Positions 6,920-16,344 are shown, counted from the stretch's first letter. The stretch is DNA of 64,000 bases from Auraticoccus monumenti (GCF_900101785.1 NZ_LT629688.1:2666001-2730000), one strand, 5' to 3'. Numbers and translations are program-made. Notes: generated from the letters alone by a model not told the origin.

Positions 6920-8686
6920 TCAGGCGGGCTGGCCGAGCCGCAGGGTGACGCTTCCCCAGGCCGGCACGGCGAGCTCCAGCAGACCGGGGCCCGTCGGGCT
7001 GAGCCCACCCGTCTCAGCGCCGGAGCTGGACCGGACGACGCCGCCGAGGACCTGCCGTGACGTCCGCGCGAGCAGCACGGGCTCGGGGGTGGCGTTGACC
7101 ACCGACACCCCGGTCACCGGCTGGGTGTCGAGATCGACCACCACCGGGGCGCTGCGCACCGTGACGGACCGGTCGAGGTCGGCGCGGGTGGCGGTGACGA
7201 CGTCGTAGCCTCGCTCGGGGCCGAGCACCTGCAGCTCCCCGTGCAGGGTGACCTCGGAGTGCTCGCGCCACAGCCGCAGCAGCCCGCGCAGCGCCGTCCG
7301 CTGCTCCTGGTCCAGGGTCGCCAGCCGCATCGAGATCTGCGGGACCGCGAACCAGCCGGCGTAGAGCTGCTGGGCGACCGCCGCCGCGCCGCCCGCGGGT
7401 CCCCACATCATCGGGTCGGCGTGGATCACCTGGCCCACGGCGAGCAGCCGGGCGTTGACGCTGGCCGCCCGGTTGGTCACGCTGTCGGCCGGGCAGTCGT
7501 GGGCGCGCAGGATCTCGCCGTAGCGGGCGATGGCCGGGCTGACGTAGGGCTGGCGGAACTCGAAGGCGACCCCCGGTCTGCCGGCCCGCGTCAGCCCCTC
7601 CCGCAGCTCACCCAGCAGCCGGGCCATCGCCTCGCCGACGTAGGCGACGTCGCCGGCCGGGGGTGCGTCGCGGTAGGCCATGGCCTGCTCGAGGAAGTCG
7701 ATCTTGAGCAGGTCGGCGCCGTGCTCGGTGACCAGCCGCAGGCAGGTGTCGACGACGAAGGCACGCGTCTCGGGCCGACGGGGGTCGAGGACGTGGCAGC
7801 TGAGACGGTCCTCGCGGTGCGGGGCGAACGGCGCCATGGTGGCGAAGGCGTCGCTCTCCTCGCCCAGCAGCAGGGGCGCGACCCACAGAGCGACCCCCAG
7901 ACCGGTGGCACGGAGGTCGCGCACCGTGGCGGCGAGGTCGGGGAACTTGGCGGGGTCGGGCACCCAGTCGCCGCACCCCTGGTAGCCGCGGCCGTGCGCC
8001 AGCCGCTGCCAGCCGTCGTCGACGAAGACCGAGCCGCACCCGAGCTCGGCGGCGAGGCGGGCCTCGCCGGTGACGAGCTCGGCGTCGACGTCCTGGGTGA
8101 ACGTGTACCAGGTCGAGTAGACCGGCTGCTCGGCCACCGGCGGCACCGGGAGCGGGGAGCCCGGCAACCGGTCGGACACCCACGTGGCGAGACGGCTCAG
8201 CGTCGCGGCGAGGGGACCGCCGCTGGTGTCCAGGACGACCTGCAGCGGCGCACTCGACGGGCGGACCGTCCGGACGTCGACCACGAACGTCTTGCGCTCC
8301 TCCGACACCCCGGTGGTGACGCACAGCTCGGCGACGGCCTCGCTGGCCGCCCAGGCCAGCAGCACGCTCCCGCTGGCGTCGTACAGGGCGCCCACCGGCG
8401 CGGAGGAGACCAGACCGGTGGCCGAGGACCCGGCCCAGTCCGGCTGGAGCAGCTGGGCGCTGTCCGCGCCGGGGTGCCAGTAGCCGACCGCAGCCCCCAG
8501 GTCCACCTCGACGCGGAGCCCCGGCCGGTCGTCGGCGGCCCTCGCCGTCAGCTCCACGACGTCGGCGCCGACCTGCCGGGTCCGGAGGACCGTCCCGCCG
8601 GAGGCGGCCAGTGCCGTCACGCCGGTGAGCTGCACGTCGCCGGTCCCCGCAGAGGTGGGGCGCGAGGGGTCTGCTGCACGTTCCAT
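6920..8686 (-). CDS. alpha-galactosidase, GH36-type
   Basis: A 588-residue clan-D glycoside hydrolase predicted to release terminal alpha-galactosyl residues from raffinose-type oligosaccharides. After an N-terminal beta-sandwich region (1-185) the TIM barrel shows VDDGWQ (222-227), the nucleophile motif LLKIDF with Asp330, and the acid/base region RAHDCPADS (Asp396 or Asp401). There is no signal peptide, so it is cytoplasmic and would act on imported sugar. ATG 8686 is chosen; the frame is open farther upstream but that part runs through the operator region. It diverges from an ABC sugar importer across about 190 bases with palindromic operator candidates, so joint regulation is likely. Confidence 0.85.
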   Translation of the reverse strand: MERAADPSRPTSAGTGDVQLTGVTALAASGGTVLRTRQVGADVVELTARAADDRPGLRVEVDLGAAVGYWHPGADSAQLLQPDWAGSSATGLVSSAPVGALYDASGSVLLAWAASEAVAELCVTTGVSEERKTFVVDVRTVRPSSAPLQVVLDTSGGPLAATLSRLATWVSDRLPGSPLPVPPVAEQPVYSTWYTFTQDVDAELVTGEARLAAELGCGSVFVDDGWQRLAHGRGYQGCGDWVPDPAKFPDLAATVRDLRATGLGVALWVAPLLLGEESDAFATMAPFAPHREDRLSCHVLDPRRPETRAFVVDTCLRLVTEHGADLLKIDFLEQAMAYRDAPPAGDVAYVGEAMARLLGELREGLTRAGRPGVAFEFRQPYVSPAIARYGEILRAHDCPADSVTNRAASVNARLLAVGQVIHADPMMWGPAGGAAAVAQQLYAGWFAVPQISMRLATLDQEQRTALRGLLRLWREHSEVTLHGELQVLGPERGYDVVTATRADLDRSVTVRSAPVVVDLDTQPVTGVSVVNATPEPVLLARTSRQVLGGVVRSSSGAETGGLSPTGPGLLELAVPAWGSVTLRLGQPA

Positions 8687-8704
8687 GGGAGCGAGTATGT
8701 CGCA

Positions 8705-8718
8705 TCTACACCTGTAGA
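8705..8718. promoter_or_regulatory. operator-like palindrome TCTACA-CC-TGTAGA
   Basis: Perfect 6-bp inverted arms separated by CC, centred about 25 bases before the alpha-galactosidase start. A further TCTACA half-site occurs at 8783-8788, next to the -35 box of the divergent importer operon. The LacI-type regulator encoded at the end of that operon is the obvious candidate binder; binding is inferred. Confidence 0.45.
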
Positions 8719-8768
8719 GCGATGAGGCGCTTTCGGACCAATATTGCCGCTGTGACAGGGTGTAAAGC

Positions 8769-8785
8769 AGATCCGGCGCGGATCT
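8769..8785. promoter_or_regulatory. palindrome AGATCCG-GCG-CGGATCT upstream of importer promoter
   Basis: Perfect 7-bp inverted arms with a 3-base centre end six bases before the TTGACA box of the sugar importer operon. The position suits an activator or repressor site. It shares the bases TCT with the adjoining TCTACA half-site (8783-8788), so two overlapping sites may exist here. Confidence 0.4.
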
Positions 8786-8790
8786 ACACG

Positions 8791-8820
8791 TTGACACTCC
8801 GGGTCACGCGACCGCATGAT
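8791..8820 (+). promoter_or_regulatory. sigma-70-type promoter of the sugar importer operon
   Basis: A consensus -35 TTGACA at 8791-8796 is followed after 18 bases by CATGAT (8815-8820), matching four of six -10 positions. It would give a leader of roughly 50 bases before the binding-protein gene. The TCTACA half-site abuts the -35 box. Confidence 0.5.
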
Positions 8821-8879
8821 GCAGAGGCGTCACGGACCGGTGGCACCCGGGCAGCGGTCAGCATTCAGAGAGGAATGAG

Positions 8880-10235
8880 ATGACTGGAAGCAACAACCAC
8901 CCCTCGGTCGGGGGTGCCCTGAGCCGGCGTCGTCTGCTCGGTGGCGCCGGCCTGGCGGCCGCCGCGGCGGGCTCGGGCTCGCTGCTCACCGCCTGCGCGG
9001 GCGGCAGCAGCGGCGGTCCCGGCGGCGGCAGCGGAGGCGGCGGCGGTGGGGACGCCGGTGGCGCCGTCACCTGGGGGTCCTGGGCGAACCCGGGCGAGGG
9101 CGAGCGCTACAAGCAGTACTCGAAGGACTACCAGGCTGCCCACGGCGCCGAGGTGACCTGGCAGCAGGTCGTCGGCGACTACCAGGCCAAGCTGCTGACC
9201 CAGCTGGCCGGCGGCTCGGCCCCCGACGCCTTCTACGTCGGTGACACCTCGATGGCGCCCCTGATCGCCTCGGGCAAGCTGGTGGAGCTCAGCGACTTCC
9301 TCGCCGGCCCCGACTCCGCCATCACGGCGGACTCGACCTTTCCCGGCCTGCTCGAGTGGTGCAAGGACGCCGACGGCGGCCTGTACGGCGTCCCGGTGGA
9401 CTGCAACCCCAAGGTGTTCTGGTTCAACAAGGGTCTCCTCGAGGAGGCCGGTGTGACCACGAACCCGGCCCAGGCCTTCGAGGGCGGCACCTGGGACCAG
9501 GCCGCCCTGGACGACCTGCTGGTCAAGGTCAAGGGCACCGGCAAGCGCGGCCTGGTCTTCGAGTCCGGTTGGGCCGACCTCAGCAGCTACATCACCAGCT
9601 TCGGTGGCACCGCCTTCGACGAGGAGGAGGCCGTGTTCGACACCGACCCGAGGGCGATGGAGGTGATCGAGTGGCTCTTCGACCACTTCGCGGCGGAGAC
9701 CATCAGCTACGGCGGCTCGCTGCCCAAGGGTCAGGGCGTGGACGCGCTGTTCTACGGCGGTCAGCTGGCCAGCTGCCAGTACGGGCGCTGGATCCTGCCC
9801 AACCTCAAGAAGCTCGAGGACCTCCAGTACGACATCGCGCCGCTGCCCTCGGACACCGGTGACGTGATCAAGCCGGTCGCGGTGTTCTGCGCAGCCATGT
9901 CGGTCAACACCGACGCCCAGGACCAGCAGGCGGCCCTGCAGTTCATGAGCCGTTTCGTGAGCGCCGACGGCCAGCGGGCGCGTCTGTCCGGCGGTGGCAA
10001 CGCGGTGGCGTCGACGGCCGGTCTGGAGGAGGTCGTGACCGAGGGCGGGCTGCCCGAGCACGGCGCCTGGTTCACCGAGATCGCCAGCCAGGGCTACGCC
10101 GTGCCCCTGCCCGTCGCGCGCAACGCCAAGGTCTCGACCAACCTGGCCACCGAGATGGACAAGTCGATCAAGGGCGGCGACGACGCGAAGACCTTCGCCA
10201 GCAAGATCGCGGCCTACATCAACAGCCAGGGCTGA
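8880..10235 (+). CDS. ABC sugar-binding lipoprotein (Tat-exported)
   Basis: A 451-residue extracellular solute-binding protein of the sugar family (SBP_bac_1 type). The N-terminus carries a twin-arginine motif SRRRLLGG (15-22) and a lipobox LTAC ending at Cys39, followed by a Gly-rich linker to about residue 60, so it is exported folded by Tat and lipid-anchored. The mature part starts AVTWGSWANPGEGERY. AGAGAGGA at 8867-8874 precedes ATG 8880 by five bases. It heads an operon with two permeases and is divergent from an alpha-galactosidase, which suggests an alpha-galactoside such as raffinose or melibiose as ligand; that is inferred from context. Confidence 0.88.
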   Translation: MTGSNNHPSVGGALSRRRLLGGAGLAAAAAGSGSLLTACAGGSSGGPGGGSGGGGGGDAGGAVTWGSWANPGEGERYKQYSKDYQAAHGAEVTWQQVVGDYQAKLLTQLAGGSAPDAFYVGDTSMAPLIASGKLVELSDFLAGPDSAITADSTFPGLLEWCKDADGGLYGVPVDCNPKVFWFNKGLLEEAGVTTNPAQAFEGGTWDQAALDDLLVKVKGTGKRGLVFESGWADLSSYITSFGGTAFDEEEAVFDTDPRAMEVIEWLFDHFAAETISYGGSLPKGQGVDALFYGGQLASCQYGRWILPNLKKLEDLQYDIAPLPSDTGDVIKPVAVFCAAMSVNTDAQDQQAALQFMSRFVSADGQRARLSGGGNAVASTAGLEEVVTEGGLPEHGAWFTEIASQGYAVPLPVARNAKVSTNLATEMDKSIKGGDDAKTFASKIAAYINSQG

Positions 10236-10237
10236 CC

Positions 10238-11185
10238 GTGGCCGTCCTCGACGAGGTCGGGCCGGCTCCCGACGTGCTCGCCCCGCCCCGGGACACCGGG
10301 GCGGGTCGGGCCCGCCGGCGGAGGGACAGCCTGCTGGCCTTCGGGTTCCTGACCCCGCAGCTGGTCGGGCTGCTGGTCTTCATGCTCGGTCCGCTGGTCT
10401 TCGCGGTGGTCCTGGCCTTCAGCAACTGGGACGGGTTCGGCACCCGCTCCTTCGCCGGGCTGGACAACTTCCGCTGGGTGTTCACCGACCCGCAGATCCT
10501 GACGTCGATGCGGAACACGCTGTGGTTCACCGTGCTGCAGGTGCCCGGTCTGCTCGCCGCCGGCTTCGTCGCCGCCTACCTGCTGCAGAAGGTCGGGAGG
10601 ATCAAGAACCTCTACCGGATCTTCTTCTTCGCCCCGGTCGTCACCTCCGCGGTGGCGGTCTCGGCGATCTGGCTCTGGCTGCTCAACCCCGAGCTCTCAC
10701 CGATCAACAACCTGCTGCTGGAGGTCGGCGTCGTCGCGCCGGACTGGCTGCAGGACTCCCGCACCGTCATCCCCGCGCTGGCCGCGGTCAGCATCTGGCA
10801 GGGCCTGGGCTACCAGATGGTGATGTTCATGGCGGGGCTGGAGAACGTCCCGAGGTCCATGCTGGAGGCCGCCGACATCGACGGTGCGGGGGAGTGGCAG
10901 AAGCTGCGCAGGATCACCCTGCCGCTGCTGTCGCCGACGATCCTGTTCCTCTCGATCACCGGCATCATCGGCTCCTTCCAGGTCTTCGACTACATCTACG
11001 TGTTCTTCGAGACCACAGCACCGTCCTCGGCCCGGACGATCGTCTACGAGATCGTCCAGATCGCGTTCCGCGAGTTCAACTTCGGCCGCGGAGCCGCCCT
11101 GGCCCTGGTGCTCTTCCTGATCCTGATGGCGGTCACCGGCCTGCAGCTGCTGGCCCAGAAGAGATGGGTCCACTACACAGAATGA
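10238..11185 (+). CDS. ABC sugar transporter permease 1 (MalF/UgpA type)
   Basis: A 315-residue inner-membrane permease with six hydrophobic segments and the ATPase-docking EAA loop, here MLEAADIDGAGEWQKLRRITLP near residues 208-229. The GTG start lies two bases after the binding-protein stop. It pairs with the next gene to form the translocation pore. The ends overlap the second permease start as ATGA. No ATP-binding subunit follows, as is usual for actinobacterial sugar importers that borrow a shared MsiK-type ATPase. Confidence 0.9.
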   Translation: MAVLDEVGPAPDVLAPPRDTGAGRARRRRDSLLAFGFLTPQLVGLLVFMLGPLVFAVVLAFSNWDGFGTRSFAGLDNFRWVFTDPQILTSMRNTLWFTVLQVPGLLAAGFVAAYLLQKVGRIKNLYRIFFFAPVVTSAVAVSAIWLWLLNPELSPINNLLLEVGVVAPDWLQDSRTVIPALAAVSIWQGLGYQMVMFMAGLENVPRSMLEAADIDGAGEWQKLRRITLPLLSPTILFLSITGIIGSFQVFDYIYVFFETTAPSSARTIVYEIVQIAFREFNFGRGAALALVLFLILMAVTGLQLLAQKRWVHYTE

Positions 11186-12081
11186 CGATCGCGACCGACA
11201 TCACGACCCAGGCCCTCGAGGCCACGAAGAACGACAGGAAGGGCCCGGTCCGGCGCCGGCCCTTCACCTGGAGGCGGATCCCGCTCCACCTCCTCCTCAT
11301 CGTCGGCGGCGTGCTGATGGCGCTGCCCTTCATCTGGATGCTGCTGTCCTCGCTGAAGCCGCTGGACGAGATCTTCGTCCGGCCGCCGAAGCTGTTCCCG
11401 GTGGACCCCACCGTGCAGAACTACGAGACGGCCTTCGGCACCGGCACGTTCGGGTCGGCGTTCCTCAACAGCGTCTACATCGCGGCCGTGGTCACGCTGG
11501 TGTCGCTGCTGACCTGCGCCATGGCCGCCTACGCGTTCGCACGGATGCGGTTCCCCGGGAACAACCTGCTCTTCGCCGTCTTCCTGGCCACGATGATGGT
11601 GCCGGTCCAGCTGACCATCATCCCGCTCTACATCATCCTCGGACAGCTCCGGTGGATCGACACCCACCTGGCGCTCATCGTGCCGGCTGCGCTGTTCAAC
11701 GCCTTCGGGGTCTTCCTGCTGCGCCAGTACGTGCGGGGCATCCCGCTGGAGCTGGAGGAGGCCGCCGCCATCGACGGCGCGAGCCGGGTCAAGATCTTCG
11801 TCACGATGATCCTGCCGCTGCTCCGCACCCCGATGGTGGCGCTCGGCATCTTCATCTTCCTCGGGCAGTGGAACAACTTCTTCACCCCGTTGATCTTCCT
11901 CAACAGCGAGAGCCTGTTCACGCTGCCGCTGTGGGTGACCCAGTTCAAGGGCGCCTACTCCTCCGACTGGGGTGGTCTGATGGCTGCGGCCTCCCTGGCG
12001 GCCGTCCCCTTCCTCGTCCTGTTCATCCTCGCCCAGCGTCAGATCGTCGAGGGCATCGCGCTCTCGGGCTCCAAGACCTGA
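11182..12081 (+). CDS. ABC sugar transporter permease 2 (MalG/UgpE type)
   Basis: A 299-residue permease with a cytoplasmic N-terminus of about 35 residues, six membrane segments and the EAA loop ELEEAAAIDGASRVKIFVTMILP (about residues 190-212). ATG 11182 overlaps the preceding stop as ATGA, which rules out the much longer upstream frame. It completes the pore with the preceding permease. The operon is followed, after about 150 bases, by a LacI-family regulator gene on the same strand. Confidence 0.9.
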   Translation: MTIATDITTQALEATKNDRKGPVRRRPFTWRRIPLHLLLIVGGVLMALPFIWMLLSSLKPLDEIFVRPPKLFPVDPTVQNYETAFGTGTFGSAFLNSVYIAAVVTLVSLLTCAMAAYAFARMRFPGNNLLFAVFLATMMVPVQLTIIPLYIILGQLRWIDTHLALIVPAALFNAFGVFLLRQYVRGIPLELEEAAAIDGASRVKIFVTMILPLLRTPMVALGIFIFLGQWNNFFTPLIFLNSESLFTLPLWVTQFKGAYSSDWGGLMAAASLAAVPFLVLFILAQRQIVEGIALSGSKT

Positions 12082-12232
12082 GGCCGCGGGAGGGCTGGAG
12101 CCTGCGGCGACGACGTCCGCGGGCCCGGCCCGGCGGAGTGGTAACGTCCGCCGGACCGGGTCCTGAGGGATCGACGGAGCCCACCGTCCGCCGACGGTCG
12201 GGCAGAGATCCTCGAGAAGGCGAGACCTGGCC

Positions 12233-13276
12233 TTGGGGCGACGCATCACGCCGGAAGGGTCGCGGCGACCGGTCACCCGCGACGACGTGGCCCGCTACGC
12301 CGGGGTGAGCTCCGCGGTGGTCAGCTACGTCGTCAACGGGGGCCCGAGACCGGTCTCGGAGGAGACGTCGGCCCGTGTCCGGTCCGCGATCGACCTGCTC
12401 GGCTACCGGCCCAACGTCAGCGCCCGCGCTCTGAGGATCGGCAGCACCAGCACCCTCGGGCTCGTCCTCGGCGGACTGGAGAACCCCTACTTCACCGAGC
12501 TCGCGCTCAGCATCCAGGCCGCGGCCAACGAGGCGGGGTACGCCGTCGTGATGGGGAACGTCGACCGGAACCGGAGCGCGGCCTCGAGCCGCCACATCCT
12601 CGACGACCTGATCGGTCGGCAGGTCGACGGGTTCCTGGTGGCCAGCGAGAACGCCACGGCCGACACCCTCGAGCACCTGCAGCGCAACAACGCCCGGTCG
12701 GTCGTCTTCGACGCCCCCTCCCCGATCCCCGGCCACTCGACCGTGGGTCCGGACGCGGCCCAGGGTGCCCGGTCGGCGGTGGAGCACCTGGTCTCCGTGC
12801 ACGGCCACCGTGACGTGGGTCTGGTCATCGGCGACGACGGCCGCGCCGGTGCCGACGCGCGTGAGCGCGGGTGGCAGGACGCCCTCCGCTCGGCCCGGCT
12901 GCTGGACGGACCTCTCGCCCGCGCCGACTTCACCCGCGCCGGGGGCTACGAGGGGGCCCGCCGGCTGCTGGAGGCGGCCAACCCGCCGTCCGCGGTGTTC
13001 GCCAGCTCCGAGCTGCAGGGCATCGGGGTGCTGTACGCGCTGCACGAGGCCGGCGTCCGGGTACCGGAGGACGTCGCCGTGGTCACCTTCGACGGCACCG
13101 CCGAGTGCGAGTACTCCTGGCCCTCGCTGACCGTCGCCCGCCAGCCGGTCGACAGCATGGCCGCCGCCGCCGTGCGGCAGCTGCTGACCCCGGGCGCGTC
13201 CCACCACGAGACCTTCCCGATGGAGCTCGTCGTGCGCCGGTCCTGCGGTTGCGTCCCGCAGCCCACCACCGGCTAG
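12233..13276 (+). CDS. LacI family transcriptional regulator
   Basis: A 347-residue repressor-type regulator: N-terminal helix-turn-helix (residues 14-40, VTRDDVARYAGVSSAVVSYV), hinge helix ending near residue 62 (NVSARALR), then a periplasmic-binding-protein-like effector domain opening with TLGLVLGGLENPYF. The start is TTG with AAGG about 12 bases upstream; no better start exists before the DNA-binding domain. Location directly after the sugar importer and the palindromes in the divergent alpha-galactosidase/importer control region suggest that it controls this locus in response to a galactoside, which is inferred. Confidence 0.88.
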   Translation: MGRRITPEGSRRPVTRDDVARYAGVSSAVVSYVVNGGPRPVSEETSARVRSAIDLLGYRPNVSARALRIGSTSTLGLVLGGLENPYFTELALSIQAAANEAGYAVVMGNVDRNRSAASSRHILDDLIGRQVDGFLVASENATADTLEHLQRNNARSVVFDAPSPIPGHSTVGPDAAQGARSAVEHLVSVHGHRDVGLVIGDDGRAGADARERGWQDALRSARLLDGPLARADFTRAGGYEGARRLLEAANPPSAVFASSELQGIGVLYALHEAGVRVPEDVAVVTFDGTAECEYSWPSLTVARQPVDSMAAAAVRQLLTPGASHHETFPMELVVRRSCGCVPQPTTG

Positions 13277-13295
13277 ACCGGCAGCCCGAGCGGGG

Positions 13296-15167
13296 TCAGG
13301 CCGGGGTGGGCGCCTCGGCGAACTGGGTGCGGTACAGCTCGGCGTAGCGCCCGTCCAGGGCCAGCAGCTCGGTGTGGGTGCCGCGCTCCAGCACCCGGCC
13401 GCCCTCGATCACGCAGATCTGGTCCGCCGCCCGGATGGTGGAGAGACGGTGGGCGATGACCACCGACGTCCGCCCGGTGAGCGCCGTGGCCAGGGCTGCC
13501 TGGACCGCCGCCTCGGAGGTGGAGTCCAGGTGGGCGGTGGCCTCGTCCAGGACGACCACCCGCGGGCGGGCCAGCAGCAGCCGGGCGATGGTGAGGCGCT
13601 GCCGCTCCCCGCCGGAGAGGCGGTAGCCGCGCTCGCCGACCACGGTGTCCAGGCCGGCGGGCAGCGTGTGCACCAGGTTCTCCAGACGGGCCTGGCGCAG
13701 CGCCTCCCAGATCTCCTCGTCGGTGGCCTCCGGTCGGGCCAGCTGGAGGTTGGTCCGGATCGAGTCGTGGAACAGGTGGCCGTCCTGGCTCACCAGCGAG
13801 ACCGCCTGCCGCATCGAGGCCAACCGGGCGTCGCGGACGTCCACCCCGCCCAGGCGCACGGCCCCGCCGTCGACGTCCTGCAGCCGGGTGGCCAGCGCGG
13901 CGATGGTGGACTTGCCGGCGCCGGAGGAGCCGACCAGCGCGGTCATGGTGCCAGCGGGCACGGTGAAGTCGACCTGGTGCAGCACCTGCTCGTCGGCCCG
14001 GTTGTCCAGCACCGCGACGTCCTCCAGCGAGGCCAGCGAGACCTGCTCGGCGGTGGGGTAGCTGAAGTCGACGGACTCGAAGCGCAGCTCCAGCGGCCCC
14101 TCGGGGAGGTCGACGGCGTCCTCGCGCTCGCGGATCATCGGCACCAGGTCCAGCACCTCGAAGACCCGCTCGAAGCTGACCAGGGCGCTGCTCACCTCGA
14201 CCCGCGCGCTGGCCAGACCGGTCATCGGCACGTACAGGCCGGTGATCAGCAGGGCCAGCGAGACGACGGTCCCGGCGTCCAGGCGCCCGTCGGAGGCCAG
14301 CACGCCCCCGATCCCGTACACCATGGCCAGCGCGAGCGCGGAGACCAGGGTCAGGGCGGTGACGAAGATCGACTGGGCCATCGCGGTGCGGACGCCGATG
14401 GCCCGCACGGCGTCGGCGCGCGCGGTGAACTCGGCGGTCTCCACGTCGGGGTCGGCGAAGAGCTTGACCAGCTGGGCGCCGGGGGCGGAGAAGCGCTCGG
14501 TCATCCGGTTGCCCATGGCGGCGTTGTGGTCGGCGGCCTCCCGCTGCAGGGCGGCCATCCGGCGTCCCATCCGCTTGGCCGGCAGCACGAACAGCGGCAG
14601 CAGCAGCAGGGCGCAGACCGTGATCGGCCAGCTCAGGCTGAGCATCACCCCGACCGTCAGCAGCAGCGCCACCACGTTGGTGACCAGCCCCGACAGCGTC
14701 GAGCTGAAGGCGCGCTGGGCGCCGATCACGTCGTTGTTGAGGCGGGAGACCAGCGCGCCGGTGCGGGTGCGGTTGAAGAAGGCGACGGGCATCGTGAGCA
14801 CGTGGCCGAAGACCTCACGGCGCAGGTCCAGGATCAGGCCCTCACCCAGCCGGGAGGACAGCCAGCGGGCCAGCAGTCCCAGCATCGCGGCAGCCACCGC
14901 GACCACGGCGATCAGCAGCGCCCAGCGGACCACCACCGAGGACGGCTGCTGCTCGGTGATGGCGTTGACCACCCGTCCGGCCATCACCGGGGTCGTCACG
15001 CCCAGCGCGGCGGTGACCACGCTGGTGGCCACGAACGCCGCCACCCGGGCGCGGTGCGGGTGCACGAACCGCCAGACCCGTCGCAACGTCTCCCGGGTCA
15101 CCCGTCGTCGCTCGCTGCCGCGCGAGCTGGCCCACATCGCGTGGTAGGCCGTCATCTCCATGCTCAT
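13296..15167 (-). CDS. ABC exporter, fused membrane and ATPase domains
   Basis: A 623-residue half-transporter of the MdlB/MsbA-like type that would work as a dimer. The six-helix exporter domain spans roughly residues 35-330; the ATPase domain has Walker A GSSGAGKST (413-421), the signature LSGGERQ (518-524) and Walker B VVVLDE with catalytic Glu542. A GAGGAGGGTGG ribosome site precedes the ATG, and TAGGGT on the minus strand about 30 bases upstream could be its -10 box. Substrate is unknown (lipid, peptide or drug). It converges on the LacI gene and has no obvious partner. Confidence 0.88.
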   Translation of the reverse strand: MSMEMTAYHAMWASSRGSERRRVTRETLRRVWRFVHPHRARVAAFVATSVVTAALGVTTPVMAGRVVNAITEQQPSSVVVRWALLIAVVAVAAAMLGLLARWLSSRLGEGLILDLRREVFGHVLTMPVAFFNRTRTGALVSRLNNDVIGAQRAFSSTLSGLVTNVVALLLTVGVMLSLSWPITVCALLLLPLFVLPAKRMGRRMAALQREAADHNAAMGNRMTERFSAPGAQLVKLFADPDVETAEFTARADAVRAIGVRTAMAQSIFVTALTLVSALALAMVYGIGGVLASDGRLDAGTVVSLALLITGLYVPMTGLASARVEVSSALVSFERVFEVLDLVPMIREREDAVDLPEGPLELRFESVDFSYPTAEQVSLASLEDVAVLDNRADEQVLHQVDFTVPAGTMTALVGSSGAGKSTIAALATRLQDVDGGAVRLGGVDVRDARLASMRQAVSLVSQDGHLFHDSIRTNLQLARPEATDEEIWEALRQARLENLVHTLPAGLDTVVGERGYRLSGGERQRLTIARLLLARPRVVVLDEATAHLDSTSEAAVQAALATALTGRTSVVIAHRLSTIRAADQICVIEGGRVLERGTHTELLALDGRYAELYRTQFAEAPTPA

Positions 15168-15246
15168 CGTCGTGCCACCCTCCTCGGGTCGTCAGCACGA
15201 CCCTAGGACGTCAAGCACGGTGGAGGTCCAGCTGTTCCCGGCCCCC

Positions 15247-16344
15247 TCAGCCCAGCGTGGCCGCGGCCAGCGCGTCCACCACGTCGGGCCAGGAGCCGGC
15301 GGCCAGCGTGGCCCGCTGCAGGGCGGCCCCGGTGCCCCGCTGACGCAGGGTGGCCAACCCCTCCTGCACCGGCTCGAGGTCGCCGGCCTGCTCCAGGGCC
15401 GGACCGACCCGCGCCACCAACCTGCCCACCACGTCCCAGGCCGGCGCGAGGGAGAGGGTGGTGGGGTCGAGCAGGTGCTCGTGGACGCCGAACCGTGCCG
15501 CCCGCCAGTAGCTGGCCCGGAGCACCTCCGCCCGCAGGTCGTGGGCCAGGACGCCGTCGGCCTCGTCGCGGACCGCGGTCTCCACCATGGCGCGCACCAG
15601 GGCCGCCAGGCTGACCGCGTCCTCGGAGGAGGCGCACACGTCGGAGACCCGCACCTCGACGGTGGGGTAGCGCGGGGACAACCGGGCCGGGTAGTAGACC
15701 CCTCCCTCGTCCAGCGCACCCCCGAGCCCGACCAGGGTCGAGGTGGTGTCGCGGTAGGTCGCCAGGTCCCCGAAGCGGGCGGTGGGGCCGGACGTCGGCC
15801 ACTGCCCCCAGGTCAGGGAGCGGAAGCTGTCGTACCCGGTGTCCTCCCCGCCCCAGAACGGGGAGTTGCCGCTGAGGGCGACCAGCACCGGCAGCCACGG
15901 CTGCAGGCGGTCCACCACCGCGACCCGCTCCCGGTCGGAGTCCACCTGGACGTGCACGTGCATGCCGCAGGACAGCTGGTGGCGGGCGACGTGGCCGAAG
16001 TGGCCCTCCATCCGCTGGTACCGCTCGTCGGGGGTGGTGAGCGCGTCCTGCTCCACGGGGCTGATCCCCACGGCGACCAGCCGGGCCCCGTGCTCGGCGG
16101 CCGCGGCCGCCAGGTGGGTCCGGCGCTCGCGCAGCTGCTGGCGCACGTCGGCCAGGTCGGTGGACGGCCGGGTCCCCAGCTCCACCTGCACCTGCTTGAA
16201 CTCGTGGTCGTACTGGTGGCCGGCGCCGGCGAGGGTGGCCGCGGTGGCCACGGCGTCGCCCACCGGTCGCAGGCCGGGGCCCTGGGCGTCGAAGAGCAGG
16301 AACTCCTCCTCGACCCCGAGGTTGCGGGCGGCGGGTGCAGCCAT
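15247..16344 (-). CDS. glutamate-cysteine ligase-like carboxylate-amine ligase (YbdK family)
   Basis: A 365-residue member of the GCS2 family of ATP-dependent ligases that join an amino acid to a carboxylate through an acyl phosphate. The hallmark GVEEEFLL lies at residues 10-17, and a HVHVQ metal/nucleotide strand occurs near residue 130. ATG 16344 is supported by AGGAGG six bases upstream; a longer frame toward the divergent VOC gene is Arg/Pro-rich and rejected. Family members make gamma-glutamyl compounds, but the exact substrates are uncertain and actinobacteria use mycothiol in place of glutathione. Confidence 0.82.
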   Translation of the reverse strand: MAAPAARNLGVEEEFLLFDAQGPGLRPVGDAVATAATLAGAGHQYDHEFKQVQVELGTRPSTDLADVRQQLRERRTHLAAAAAEHGARLVAVGISPVEQDALTTPDERYQRMEGHFGHVARHQLSCGMHVHVQVDSDRERVAVVDRLQPWLPVLVALSGNSPFWGGEDTGYDSFRSLTWGQWPTSGPTARFGDLATYRDTTSTLVGLGGALDEGGVYYPARLSPRYPTVEVRVSDVCASSEDAVSLAALVRAMVETAVRDEADGVLAHDLRAEVLRASYWRAARFGVHEHLLDPTTLSLAPAWDVVGRLVARVGPALEQAGDLEPVQEGLATLRQRGTGAALQRATLAAGSWPDVVDALAAATLG

